64,000 nt of DNA from Tachypleus tridentatus (GCF_004210375.1 NC_134825.1:70175558-70239557); one strand, 5' to 3'; shown: positions 41,303 to 53,011, numbered from the stretch's first letter. The notes: generated by a model not told the origin, from the sequence alone. Numbers and translations are program-made.

Positions 41303-43742
41303 CAGTGATAACGAGAAATCCCACTTGTAGAAAAAAATATACATGTAAAACGGCTGGTTTGGGTTGTAAAAAATTTTTATGTAGAGGAGTGAACAACGTT
41401 TCGACCTACTTCGGTGATGGTCAGGTTCACAAAGAAAGAAGGAGGTAACTGACCGATAGCTGACTATGTGTTTGAAGAGGGATGTTTAACTGAGTTTAGG
41501 AATGTAGAGGGCGTGCTTAGATGTTTGATTATATTTATTAATATGCGTATAAAGGTGTTTCTTTGTATTGGTTTATTTAGGGTTTGAGTTGTTGTGTAAG
41601 CAAGGCTTCTTTAATTCTGCGTTTGTTTATGTTTGTTTCTTTATTTAGTAATTGGGTGTTTTGTATGGTTAAGTTGTGTTTATTTGAGTTGCAGTGTTCG
41701 AAAACGTGTGAAGGTGACTTTTTGTGTTCTTTGAATCTGGTTTCCATTTTCCTACTTGTTTCACCAATACAGAAGTCGTGGCAGTTATCACATTGTATTT
41801 TATAAACAATGTTGGTGTGGTGTTTTTCAGTGTAATATTTACATAGTATATACGTCAGTTTTGTGCCTAGTTTTTAAATAAATTTGGTATTAACTGAAAT
41901 GTCATATTTTGTTCCTAGATTTTGCCAAATATTGGTTATTTTTCTGCTGATGTCGAGAATATATACCGCAGTATATGGTTTCGTGATTTTTTAATTGTGG
42001 ATATATTTGCTTTTGTTAGTTGATTTTGCTTTATGTCTAGGTGTGCATATATGTTTATGGAGAAAACTTATTTATGTTGATGAAGTATTGTTTCATGTTG
42101 TCTAATTCGTCGTTAATTTTATCTGGTGAACATAGTTTTATGGCTGTGTTTATTTGGTTTCTTAGTATGCTAAGTGTTTGTTTCGTTTCATGTGCTGAGT
42201 CCTAAGGAATGTATAGTCCAGTATGGGTGATTTTTCGGTGGACTTCTGTTTTAAATTGTGTATCGGTTCTTGTAATTTTAAGGTTGAGAAATAATATGTG
42301 ATTGTTTTCTTCCTGTTCACACGTGAAGTTAATGTTGGGATGTACAGAGTTAATGTGATTGAAAAAATTGAGTGTGTTTTCTGTAGATATGACACCCCAC
42401 AATCGTGTCGTCTACGCATCTGTACCAGTATAGTGGTGAATGTATTGCCATGTTAATTGTTTGTGTTTCAACTTGTGTGATAAACATATTAGCTAGAACT
42501 GGTGATACTGGGTTGCCCAAGCTTAGACCACTTGTTTAGATGTAGTTGTGGTTGTTGAACATTAAGTTTGTCTTCATCGTGGTGAATTCTATGAGGGTTG
42601 CTAATTGGTCACTGGGAATGTCTATTGATGGATTAGGGTTTTGGATATAGAGTTCTAAGGCTATAACAGAGAGGGATATAACATTGAAACTGGCCATTAA
42701 GTCTTTATTATTAAGTTGATATAGGTTAGATTTCAAATTTAAAGAGTCTTTGATGAATGATCTGGCTGATGTTACATGTTTGGAGAAGGCCCATGCCATG
42801 TATTTATTAAGACTGTAATTTAACGATTCATAAGTGAACATTATTGGTCATAATAGACAATCTGGTTTATGAGGCTTGGGGATGCCTTATATTTGTGGTG
42901 TGCGTGAGTCGGTCTTGTGTAGCTAGGACTAAAGTGATTTTGAAATTGTGTTGGCTTTTTTCAATTTTGGTAGTATTTTGTTTAGTTGCATTTCGCGTGT
43001 TTTTGTTTGATTTGTTTGTAATGGTTTAAATTTGTATGTGTCTGATAGGATATTCTTCATTTTTTGGATGCATTCATTCGTATTCATTATGACTATAGCG
43101 TTTCTTTTATCTGCTTTTAGAATTTTTATGCTTTTGTTTTGTAATGGAATTAATGTCTTGTTCTGTGAAATTGTTTGTTAGCTTTCTGTTTTGTGAAATT
43201 ATATTGATGGTTTCATGAGAAAATTCTTTGAAAAATCGTTTAAGATGTTTTAGGTGTTTCTGGAAAATATAAAATTTTTAATTTTTGTCTTGGAAGTTTG
43301 GATGTTGTATGTCAATAAAATTTTGAAGTTGTCTTCTTTCTGTCTGATGTTTTCAGTTGTTTTCTTGTTTTTTGTTTTCTGGGGAAAGTATCGCAAGTCT
43401 CCTGACTAGGTCTTCTAAACTTGTATTAATTTCTAAGGTTGGAATGTACCTAGGTGTTATTACGAAGTTGAATCCTTTGTTAAGTAGATGTATCACGTCT
43501 GTGTTTAATTGTCGGTCGTATCTGTTAATTATGAGTTCAATTAATGGTTTGTCGTGTTGGTGACTTTTCTGTTGTTTGCATTTTAGATTTTCTAGTTTTT
43601 TTGTGGCAGATCTTTTGTATTTGTCATTCCCAGTGGTCATTTGGTTTATGTTTCGTTGTATAAGTCCGCAAATCTCTGGTTTCATGCAGCATGCCAGTTG
43701 AAGTTCTAGGTTCATTTTTTTGTTAATGTAAGTCATATAGTT
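41303..43742 (-). mobile_element. Penelope-like element inside LINE copy C, broken
   Basis: Longer than the copy at 17.4 kb and of the same family. On the minus strand the N-terminal part (43,740-43,353) reads LELQLACCMKPEICGLIQRN and later LLNKGFNFVITPRYIPTLE with INTSLEDLVRRLAILSPEN. A reverse transcriptase (about 43,150-42,200, with PSDQLATLIEFTTMKTN) and a GIY-YIG endonuclease (about 41,870-41,640) follow, then the hammerhead-like motif (41,389-41,430) and the 3' end. The LINE is interrupted in its endonuclease, and about 65 bp of LINE are missing at the site. It is a fossil with several breaks. Confidence 0.87.
41389..41430 (-). ncRNA. Hammerhead-like motif, best arms
   Basis: On the minus strand the outer arms GTGAAC and GTTCAC pair perfectly over 6 bp (helix I). 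The core begins CTGA as in the conserved hammerhead. Helix II is ACC-GAAGTA-GGT, then CGAAAC and GTT. One core base and one helix II pair differ from the other copies, so activity is doubtful, but the fold is clearest here. Confidence 0.62.
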
Positions 43743-44479
43743 TTTATATAATAACATAATTCCTCTGTTAACATCATGGTTGTTTTATCTTTTCTAATTG
43801 CCATATATTTTCATATTTTAAATCTATTGTTATGATAAATCAGGGTTTCACTTAGAATAATAATATCAGGGCTAATTTCTATTATTATGTCTACGCTTTC
43901 GTGTTTCTTGGAAGTAAGTGAGCCTAAAATTGTGAACTTATGTTTTTAGTAAGCATTTAGTGATTGTTGTAATTAGTTGTGGTATGTATTTTCTTGCAGC
44001 GCTTATGAATAGATCAAAGCAGTTTTTAGTTTGGGATAAATTTGTGTATTCTGCAATGAAATCTGTAAAGATGTTTTATTTACATTTACTATTAAACTTG
44101 TTTCGTCGTTTGTGCTCTCTTTTATTGTATGAGTGTTGTTCTCTTGGGGTTTGTTTTGTCTGTGTTTTTTGTTAAGTTGTTGTGTATTGTTTACTGTTTT
44201 CGTTGAGTTTTGTTGTTCTTTTGTTTGTCATTTTGTTGTGTGATGTTTTCCTTCAGCTTTTGTGCATTTGTCATTGTATGTCTTTTGTAGCAGTGTGTGT
44301 TTGTTGTGCAGTTTTATTACTTATATCGTTTGGAATTTGTTTTGTTGTTTTATTTCATAGATACGCTGTTTTATTTTCTTGTACAAGTGGCAAACTTTGT
44401 AGTTTGCTGTGTGTGTTTCTAGGTAGTTGCAACAATTAGGAATTACTTACTATTTTTACAGACAAATATATGGTACTTA

Positions 44480-45690
44480 CCGCCATGTATACAGCACCTC
44501 GGTGTTGCTAAACGTGCCGCTGATACGTGACCATATCTTTGTCAATTGTTGCATTGTATAACTACAATTGCTGGTCTTTTCAATTGCTCTACTTGAAAAT
44601 TTTGGTACCACAGAGTTAATACCGATGTTTATTAGGTCCAGAATGTTGTAATTTTTTCTGTGTCTACTCTTATTAAGTTTGTTTGTTTGTTTGTTTGGAT
44701 ATTATTCTTTCGACTTTACTGTAAGGTATATTTTGATCCTGTAGTGCCTGTTGTGTGTCTTCTATGTTAATTGCGTAGTGCACCCAACGAATTACGATTA
44801 CCTTGGGCTGTGGTATGCTACCTGGTAGGTGGATATTAATGTTTTCAGGTGTAAAAAGCGTCCTTTGGCCATTCTTTTAGTAGCTTTTTGAGGTCAGCAG
44901 CTCCTTTTCCACGAACAAGGACACCGCCACTGGGTAAACGCTTGTCATTGGCGATTTCCACAACTGGATTACATCGTCTGATTTCCACCGCAATTTGCGG
45001 TTGGTTGTATGTGCGAGGTACACTTTGGATTATAGAAGACTTTGGGGTTGTTTAGATTTTGGTGTTATTTTTCGGACCTTATAGTATCATTTTGTGATGA
45101 ATTTCGTCTTTTTGTTTTTGATAGCACTAGTGTAAAACCTTGTTTTTCAGTGTTTTGTTCCTCATTTTGTTAATGGATTTCGGCTATATCATTAATTGTT
45201 GTGTATCAGCATTCAAGGTGTTATTTGGGCCAGTTGGTTTGTTTTTAGTATTTATAAAGGTGGAGGAAACTATCACAGTATGAGAAGTTTCTCCACTTTC
45301 TTCTTCATTTTCATAATTTTCACTGGAGTTAGTTAACAATTTTTATTCTTGCTTTTCATTTTCCCCTTATATTAATATCTTTATCTTTATCAAAAGATGA
45401 TAATTTTGGCCACATTACATCAGGCCATGAATGGGGTTTTATTAACTGCATTTGAAATTAAATTGATATCTGGCCACCTAATGAACTAGATTTACTTAGC
45501 TTGTTTTTCAGGCCACTGGAAGGGCGTGCGTCTTGGTTTTTAGACGTCATGTTCTTTTACTAAGTGGTTGTCAGCGTCGCTCTAGGTTAGGCGACCCGCA
45601 CTTTCGTCGTCCAGGTGAAGTCTTAGGGTTCCTCACGTTAAACAGGTTCTGTAACTTATTTGAGTATTTCTTAGCGCTCTTTCACCCATA
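44480..45690 (-). pseudogene. LINE ORF1 (gag-like), undisturbed by Tc1
   Basis: This region holds the ORF1 sequence that is replaced by a Tc1-like element in copies A and B. Both flanks match those copies: GGTACCAAAATTTTC on the 3' side (about 44,605-44,620, inverse) and the GAAAA..AAGAATAAAAAT stretch on the 5' side (near 45,340-45,360). The zinc-knuckle end lies near 44,500. ORF1 of Jockey LINEs makes an RNA-binding protein. No long frame survives. The plus-strand frame 43,960-44,439 is the antisense of the Asn/Lys-rich linker. Confidence 0.7.
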
Positions 45691-45803
45691 TAAGTGTATA
45701 TATCTCACTCAGAAGGAAGTTCTTCTTTCCCTGTGTATTCGATAGCTCTTTAAAACCTCTCTCTTCTTCTCGCTAAAGGTCTCCTGATCTCATTATTTAA
45801 AAT

Positions 45804-46045
45804 TGTTTGTTTGTTTTGAATTTCGCGTACCTAAATTAGCAGTGTAAGACCAGAGGGAAGGCAACTAGCCATCACCAACCACGGTCAACTCTTTGGCTAC
45901 TCATTTACCAATGAAGAGTGGAATTGATCTGTCACATCATAACGGCACGACCGCTGAAAGGGCGAACATGTTTGTTGTAAAGGAATGCGAACCCGTGAAC
46001 CTCACATTACGATTTCACTGCCTTCATACCTGGCTTCGTCTCTGA
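45804..46045 (-). mobile_element. Old SINE A between LINE 5' end and block R
   Basis: Shortened tail (GAATTTCGCGTACCTAAATT joins directly, about 35 bp missing). The head on the minus strand is AGACGAAGCCAGGTATGAAG. Same position as at 22,369 and 51,535. Confidence 0.82.
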
Positions 46046-47600
46046 AAGCGTTCTACTTCAAGAGTAAATACAACCAAAATTAAGATTAGCCAATTGTTTT
46101 TGTATTTATTGCTTTTCAATTTTTTATATCTTAAGGTCTTATAACCTTCAGAGTTCATAATTATGCTTGTGATTTATGGCATGAGAACCTTTTTTACTTA
46201 CTTTACAAGAACACAAATTGCAACGGCAAGCGTCCCTTGTGTGACTGGCTGGTGGACAATATATTCGTGTATTGCTTTACGAATGGCCACGACAGGTGAC
46301 CCCTTCAATCGGTCTTTGCTTCATGTTCGTTGCGTTCGTCGTGCCATCTTACACACGCGCGTGTGTGTGTTTTTCGTATAGCAAAGCCACAAAAGGCTAT
46401 CTGCTCAGCCCACCGAGGGGAATCGAACCCCTGATTTTTGCGTTGTAAATCCGGTGACATACCGCTGTATTAGCGGGGGTTTTACACACGCATCATCGAA
46501 ATAAAAGTGTTCAGCAAGAAAAAAGTCGATGGTAAGAAAATGAATTATTTTTATAGACATTCCGATCAGGGTGCGATAATTTCTAATGAAGAAATATGTT
46601 TATAAAAATAATAACCATATGTAATAAAAGTAATATTCTAGAATAAGTAAATCTAGAATTTTGATATCTTTGTGATATCATTTATAATCTGAGATAGTTA
46701 CAGTTACTAAGTAGTAAAATAATTAGGAAAAATTTTAGTTACTGGTTGAAGTAAATTAATGAATGTTTTCCTTAGTATAATTATATCTATAATTTAATTG
46801 GATTATCTCAAACAGCTTCTAAACGCATAAACACTTTCGTCGATTTCGATATTTTTAAACAAACGAGAGAAGGAATCCACTACTAAATTTTAATAGTTTG
46901 AATGTTAAAGTACGAAATCCAACTGCGAGGATGGAACTCATAACATATGGGTTATTTGACCAACACTCTACTACTGATTTTAACAATTTATGCTTGCATT
47001 TTTAAATGTATGATTTATAGAGAATAATATTTACCTTACGTAAGTGTTAACATAATGAAGAGGCTTCTTGTACAGGTGATGCATATAACACAATGAAATA
47101 ATAGTAGTATTCATATTGAATCAAAATTAATGCTTGAACACAATATCTTTAGTTTAAATATTATTTCTATTGTAACTCCTAAATCAGGAAGTAGATTCGA
47201 AGAAAGAATATTATATTGATCTTTGTTGTCGCTGTTGTGTGTAAAAAGTGTTAAGGTTTCTCTGTTTTAATTATCTTGTTAAATAATTTGTGAAAAAATT
47301 ATGTATATCATAAGACTCTCACAAATAAATGTCTATAAAATGATCAGCACCTGTTTTTGCAGTTTTAAGATGGTTTATTTTATGATATATGGCTGTACTT
47401 TTTTGATCAGATGACCACCTTCGTAAACAGATATATTTATACGACACCATTTTCAATGATGCTTCATTAATGTTTGAAAAAATTCTTTTCATAACTGGTA
47501 GGTTGATATTTATGTGTAGAAAAATCTAAAAAATAAAATTCAAATAAATGCTTTCTTTATGCAGTGTTTGGAGAATAACAAACAGAATTGAACTATTGTG
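46046..47600 (+). repeat. Blocks R and E before tRNA copy 5
   Basis: R is interrupted by a SINE C (46,365-46,482). E is full length, with TGGTTTATTTTATGATATAT near 47,375. Confidence 0.72.
46365..46482 (-). mobile_element. SINE C inside block R
   Basis: Minus-strand copy. Inverse reading gives CCCCCGCTAATACAGCGGTA head, AGGGGTTCGATTCCCCTCGG and AGCAGATAGCCTTTTGTGGC. The left side has a (GT)n run and the R text ACACGC continues on both sides. Confidence 0.85.
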
Positions 47601-47604
47601 TGTG

Positions 47605-47695
47605 CTGCCTCCACTGGTAGCGCAGCCGAATGTATGCTTGCTTACAATAATAAAAAGCGGTGTAGCTTAATGCGTAATTTCAAAAAACAACTGTT
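47605..47695 (+). mobile_element. Degraded SINE B upstream of tRNA-Thr copy 5
   Basis: CCTCCACTGGTAGCGCAGCC head. The B box and middle are deleted (AAAAGCGGTGTAGCTTAATG). Same ancestral copy as at 29.66 and 37.40 kb. Confidence 0.68.
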
Positions 47696-47889
47696 ATATA
47701 TCTGAACAGAGGAGAAAACAGTACAAAACCTTACTGCTGGAAATGTTGTCGAAGAGATGTTCTTAATATGTTTTTTTTTACGTGTGATCGTTTTAACAAA
47801 GCTAAATTAATCCATTGAACGACAAGCGATTATTTAATATACTGTATAAGATTGAAGAGAAATAATGCGTTTTTAACCGATTTATACGA

Positions 47890-47961
47890 GCCATCATAAC
47901 TCAGGGGTAGAGCACTGGTTTTGTAAACCAGGAGTCGTGAGTTCGAATCTTACTGGTGGCT
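47890..47961 (+). tRNA. tRNA-Thr-TGT: tRNA-Thr(TGT), copy 5, nearly intact
   Basis: Acceptor GCCATCA/TGGTGGC, anticodon arm CTGGT-TTTGTAA-ACCAG, T arm GTGAG-TTCGAAT-CTTAC (one wobble). The D stem ACTC/GAGC has its first pair lost. It could still fold. Confidence 0.82.
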
Positions 47962-48089
47962 TGTATATCTTGAACTTGACGGATGCTTTTATTTTCATTA
48001 CCTGTAATTGAACAAAATAACATAATATTATTTTACGATAAATATGGGGATACATTATTTTTCATATAATTTAAATTTTCAATAAAAGC

Positions 48090-48370
48090 GACATTGTTAT
48101 TTAAAAAATTAAACTGCGTTTTCTATGCTCCTATTAATTTTATACAGCGTGTGGAAATCAATATTTCCAAAATTGCTTGGAAAATAACCTGTTTTTGATA
48201 TATCAATTATAAAATTCTAAAATTAATATAAATCACAAGTTCGACTTTACTAAAGTTGATAAATGCTGTAGACATGGAGGGAAAATAGAATTTGTTGCTC
48301 AAAAACATAATGTAGACACTACTTCCTGCCTTGTTTCTTTACTTTCTGAAAGCCCGCAGATTTGCTTATG
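48090..48370 (+). repeat. Block D after tRNA copy 5
   Basis: AAACTGCGTTTTCTATGCTC, ATCAATATTTCCAAAATTGC and ACACTACTTCCTGCCTTGTT. It joins a minus-strand LINE fragment at about 48,371, as at 30,445. Confidence 0.75.
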
Positions 48371-48952
48371 TTATTTTTCTGGTAAGCAGAAGATTGTAAA
48401 AGTCATTTATGTTATTGGTGTTATTGTTGTTATTATTGTCTAGAAAATATGATTTGTATAATTCTGTGTTATTTGTTACATAATTATTTACTGTATTGAA
48501 AAAATAGGCGTTCACGTCTGGGTCGTTGTGTTTTGCAGTTGTTGTCTGAAGGCTTCTGGTTTTTTCTTTGTCGATGTGCGCTAATGTGTTATTTTGTTTT
48601 AATGTTGCGTATTTTCTTGTTGTGGCTTCTTTAGTGAGTCTATTTAGGTGCGATCGAAACTTTCTAGGGTCGGTTTTTCCATTTAGTTTGCAGCAAAAGT
48701 TGTCAATTTTTCTTGTTTTAACAATATAATTTCTGGTCTAATTTTATTTCTCATACTGCTTATTTGTATTTTTATATCTTTGTCTCTTGTTGCCATGAAC
48801 TGTCTTCTTAATTGTCTTCGTTGTTTTATGAGTGATATTAGTTGTTTGTTTGATTTCCATGCGTTATTTTTAGTTATTTGCTGCTTTTAGTAGGCACACC
48901 GTGATTATTTGACTACAACTATCAGCTTCTTTGTAGTCGAATTTGTCACTTA
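48371..48952 (-). mobile_element. LINE linker fragment, minus strand
   Basis: Same part as 30,445-31,000 (inverse: TGGCAACAAGAGACAAAGAT). It stops at 48,952, where it meets a plus-strand LINE head to head. Confidence 0.82.
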
Positions 48953-50345
48953 TATGGGTGAAAGAGCGCTAAAAAATACTCAAATACAGAAACTGTTAAA
49001 CGTGAGGAAGTCTAAGACTTAAATTGGACAACGAAAGTGCCGGTCGCCTAACCTGGAGCGATGCCGACAACCACTTAGTAGAAAAAGAACATGACATCTA
49101 GAAACCAAGACAATCAAGAAGACAGCTCATGACAACAAGAGACAAAGAAATAAAAACACAAATAAGCAGTATGAGAAATAAAATCAGACCAGGATTATAT
49201 TGTTAAAAGAAGAAAAATCGGATAACATCTGCTCCCAACTAAACGAAAAAAAAACCGATCCTAGAAAGTTTCGGTCGCACCTATAAAGGCTCACCAAAGA
49301 AGCCACAACAAGAAAATACCCAACACTAGAATAAAATAACACATTAGCGCACACGAACAAAGAAAAAGCAGAAGCCTCCAGACAACAACTACAAAACACT
49401 TTCAAAACAAAACGACCCTGACGTGAACACCTATTTTTACAATAGAGTAAACAGTCATGTAACAAATAACACAGAATTATCCAAACCATATTTCCCAATC
49501 AATATTAACAACGATAACACCACAACATAAATGACTATAATAATCTACCGCTTCTTAAAATTTACATTAACATAACTCAAACAAGCAATTAAGAATTCAA
49601 GAAACAAATCACCAGAAAAGGACGGCATACAAGAAATTCTCTTCAAGAAAGGCACTTCGAAATTATTTGATCATCTATTAGAAATTTTTCATTTATCGTT
49701 CTACCCTTGCTACATCTCAGTTTCTTGGAAGCAAGCTAATACATTAATGTTCCATAAAGAAGGTATGGTAGCCAATAAACTAAACAGTTATCGACCAATC
49801 AGCCTGACCAGCTGTGTATGAAAAATTCTTGAACGAATAATCAGTAATAGACTCTCCACATTTTTGGAAATAACGTCAAAATTACTCGAGAGACAAAACG
49901 GATTCAGAAAACTTATACAAAAGGCATATCACTTAGTAAGGTTAACTGAAACAATAATAATCAGATTTAACAACAAAAGTATTAGGCGAAGAACAAACTA
50001 TCCCAGGAGCCTAACTGGTAAAAACAATGGAGTAACAGCTGAAACCATTCTCAAAATATACAAAACGTATATAACTGTAATAGACTATGCAGCTCCAGCG
50101 TGGATTAACGTTAGCAAAAAACAATTCTAAACCAAACAAGAGTCATTATAAAATATACTACTTTCGACAGCATGTAGAGTGCGCAAAAACCACTTCTTCA
50201 AAGTTTATGCATAAATATTCAAACCCACAAACAATAGTAGATAGAACTATACATACTACAATAAAATATTTCGATAAAATGTTTTGAAAAAATGAACTAT
50301 TATACGAACTCGATAGGTATTGCATATAGATAGTCCTGAACACCT
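48953..50345 (+). mobile_element. LINE with two internal deletions, plus strand
   Basis: Starts in ORF1 (48,953-49,108, CTAACCTGGAGCGATGCCGA), jumps to the ORF2 linker (49,109, CAATCAAGAAGACAGCTCAT), and continues to the reverse transcriptase start and, after the second deletion, to its C-terminal end (frame 49,864-50,130: NGFRKLIQKAYHLVRLTETI then SIRRRTNYPRSLTGKN). From about 49,789 it equals copy 1 at 20,610. The part to the left corresponds to what the assembly gap hides there. Confidence 0.88.
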
Positions 50346-50547
50346 CTCCGCGATTAATATACAGATTATACACCTGAACAGAGGAGGAAACAGCACAATA
50401 CCTTACCGTTGAAAATGTTCTTAATATTATATTTTTTACGTGTGATTGTTTTAACAATGCTATATTAATATTTTGAACGATAAGTTGATATTAAACATGC
50501 TGTATAGTTTCTTCACGAAATTATACGTTTTTCAAATAAAGCAACGA

Positions 50548-50619
50548 GCCATCATAGCTCAGAGGTAGAGCACTGGTTTCGTAAACCAGGGGTCGTGAGT
50601 TCGAACCTCACTGGTGGCT
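50548..50619 (+). tRNA. tRNA-Thr-CGT: tRNA-Thr(CGT), copy 6, intact
   Basis: Full cloverleaf without mismatches except one T-G wobble in the acceptor: GCCATCA, D arm GCTC-AGAGGTA-GAGC, anticodon arm CTGGT-TTCGTAA-ACCAG, T arm GTGAG-TTCGAAC-CTCAC, TGGTGGC, discriminator T. Promoter boxes are intact. It would read ACG. No TTTT occurs within the first 50 bp or so downstream, which may weaken termination. Confidence 0.93.
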
Positions 50620-50749
50620 TGCACACCTTTAACATGATGAATGCTTATACTTCTATCATATCCAGTTGAACAAATTCATGTGAAATTACTTTAGGATAAA
50701 GATGACGATACATCATTCTTTACGTATTTTAAATTTTCATTAAGATATA

Positions 50750-51065
50750 CATCTTTGTTTAAAAAAATTAAACTGCGTTTTCCATGCTTCTATTAATGTT
50801 ACACATCTTGTGGAAATCAATATTTTTGAAACTGCTTTTAGAATAAGCCTGTTTTTGACATATGTGTTACCAAAATCTTATATTAATATAAATCCCGAGT
50901 TTGACTTTACTAAACTTGACAAATACCTAAGACATGGAGTAAAAATAGAAATTTCTGGTTCGAAAACATGATGTAGACACCACTTCCATCCTTATTTCTT
51001 TACTTTCTTAGAGCACCTAGTTTTAGGCTGGAAAATACAATATTTGCATTTGGATTCACCGTTTT
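50750..51065 (+). repeat. Block D after tRNA copy 6
   Basis: As at 21,560, with AAACTGCGTTTTCCATGCTT and CACCACTTCCATCCTTATTT. Confidence 0.78.
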
Positions 51066-51520
51066 TTTTATTTTCATTATTTATTTATTTTTTAATAATT
51101 TTATGTTAATTATCGCTCTCAGATCGGAATGTCTATAAAGATAATTCATATTCTGAGGCATATTAGAACCGACTTCTTTTCTTGCCGAAAACTTTTATTC
51201 CGGTTACGCGTGGATAAAAGAACAGGACAAACTCTACGAACAGAGACCAAAGACCGCCTGAAGGGGTCACCTGTTCTTACCACTCGTACAACTGTACACT
51301 AATGTGTTGTCTACCAGCCAATCATTAGAAACTAAAATGTCACATAAAGGACAATTAGCGTTGCAATTTGTACTGTTGTGACATCAGTAAAAAATGTGCT
51401 CATGCAATGAATCATTGAAATGATTATGAAGGCTATAACACCTTGAGACATATAAATTTGAAAAGCAATAAATAAAAAACAATTTGCTACTGTTAATTTT
51501 TGTTTTATTTCGTTTTGGAG
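51066..51520 (-). repeat. Block R, inverted, with LINE 3' remnant
   Basis: Counterpart of 21,893-22,340, with a small deletion (TTATGAAGGC for TTATGTACTCTGAAGGC). Confidence 0.75.
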
Positions 51521-51534
51521 AAGAACACTTTCAG

Positions 51535-51789
51535 AGGCGTGGTCAGGTGGTTAATACTCTCGAATCGTAATGTGAGGTTTCGTGTTCAAACATCCTCGCT
51601 CTTTCGATAGTAGGGCTGTTATAATGTGATAGGTCTATCCCACTATTCATTGGTAAAAGAGTAGCCCAAGAGTTGGCGGTGGTTGGTAAAGACTAGTTGC
51701 CTTTCATCTAGTCTTTCACTGCTAAATTAATGTCGGCTAGCGCAGGTATCCGTATGTGGCTTTGCGCGAAATTCAAAACAAACAAACAA
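51535..51789 (+). mobile_element. Old SINE A next to block R
   Basis: Counterpart of 22,369-22,626 with very few differences. Confidence 0.85.
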
Positions 51790-53011
51790 TTCTAAACAAT
51801 GAGATAAGGAGACCTTCAGTGAGAATAAGCAAGAAGAATGGTGAAAAGCTACTGAACATACAGGAAAAAAAAACACTTTTAACCTTCCTTCTGAGTGAGA
51901 TATCTACACTTATGTGAGCGAAAGAGCACTAAGAAATACTCATATAAGTTAGAGAAACTGTTAAACGCGAGGAAGCCTAAGACTTCACCTGGACGACGAA
52001 AGTGCGGGTCGCCTAACCTGGAGCGATGGCGACAACCGCTTAGAACAAAATGAACATGACCTCTAAAAACCAAGACGCATGCCCTTAAAGTGGCCTGAAA
52101 AACAAGCTAAGTAAATCTAGTTCATTAGGTGGCCAGAAATCAGATGTAATTTTAAATGGAGTTAATAATACCCCATTCATGGTCAAATGTAATGTGGCCA
52201 AAACACAATTATCATCTTTTGATGATGATAAAGATATTAATATAAGGAGAAAACGAAAAACAAGAAAAAAAATAGTCACCGTTACGACAGAAAGTGTTTG
52301 TACACCTGCGTCCCGAGTAGTCTTTTGCTCATAACTTAAAAAGTATTATGATTAGGCTAATAGATGTATGGTATGTTATAAACATTATACTAACACACAT
52401 TTACATAAACTTGTATGTAAATTAAACGACAAATAAATTGTTTATAAAGAAATAACCAAAAATAGGAAGAGCAGAAAGTGATCGTACAGTTCAAAACGTG
52501 TCAAAAAACTGATGTTCCCGTAAAAATTTTGTTTTTTTTTGGCAAGTAAACTACATTATACCATTCCAGAACTAGACACTGGGTTCATAATTATTGGAAT
52601 TTCGCCAGCAAAAAATTTACTTCCGGCAATTTAGCGCCATCTCCGTCATTATCTGCTTGGTCATCATGACGAACAGGAAAGAACTGTGCAATGATTTAAA
52701 AGAACCGAATTATTGTAAAATACAAGTCTCGTGTGTCTCTTTCCGGTATTGCTACACAAATTAATGTGCCGAAATTTACTGTTCAAAGCATAATTGCCAA
52801 GTTTAAGCTTATAGAATCAACCGCTAACCTTCCTCGTTCCAGAAGCTCCCACCAAAATTCGAGAGAGAACCAAGTGGAAGGTTTTCAGAAGGTTAGTAGG
52901 AATTCTCGTTTAACAGGTAATGACATACAGAAACTGGTAAGGAAAACTGGAGTGAAGTAAGCACCTTTAGAGTTACGAACATGTTACGTTCTTCTGGGTT
53001 CAAAGCATGCC

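Larger units (their letters stand above)
38228..45800 (-). mobile_element. Jockey-type LINE, copy C, near full length with four nested insertions
   Basis: Minus-strand LINE read from its 5' end (about 45,800) to its 3' end (38,228). It has 5' UTR and ORF1 (45,690-44,480), a linker (44,440-43,980), the endonuclease start (43,930-43,745), a Penelope-like insertion (41,303-43,742), the rest of the endonuclease (41,300-40,880), the linker with SINE B (40,131-40,262), the reverse transcriptase start (about 39,900, NKPNSYRPIS), a large reverse transcriptase deletion, the C-terminus with a mariner (38,731-39,630), and the 3' UTR with SINE C (38,486-38,612). It is dead, but it is the only copy here with a complete ORF1 region. 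Confidence 0.85.
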
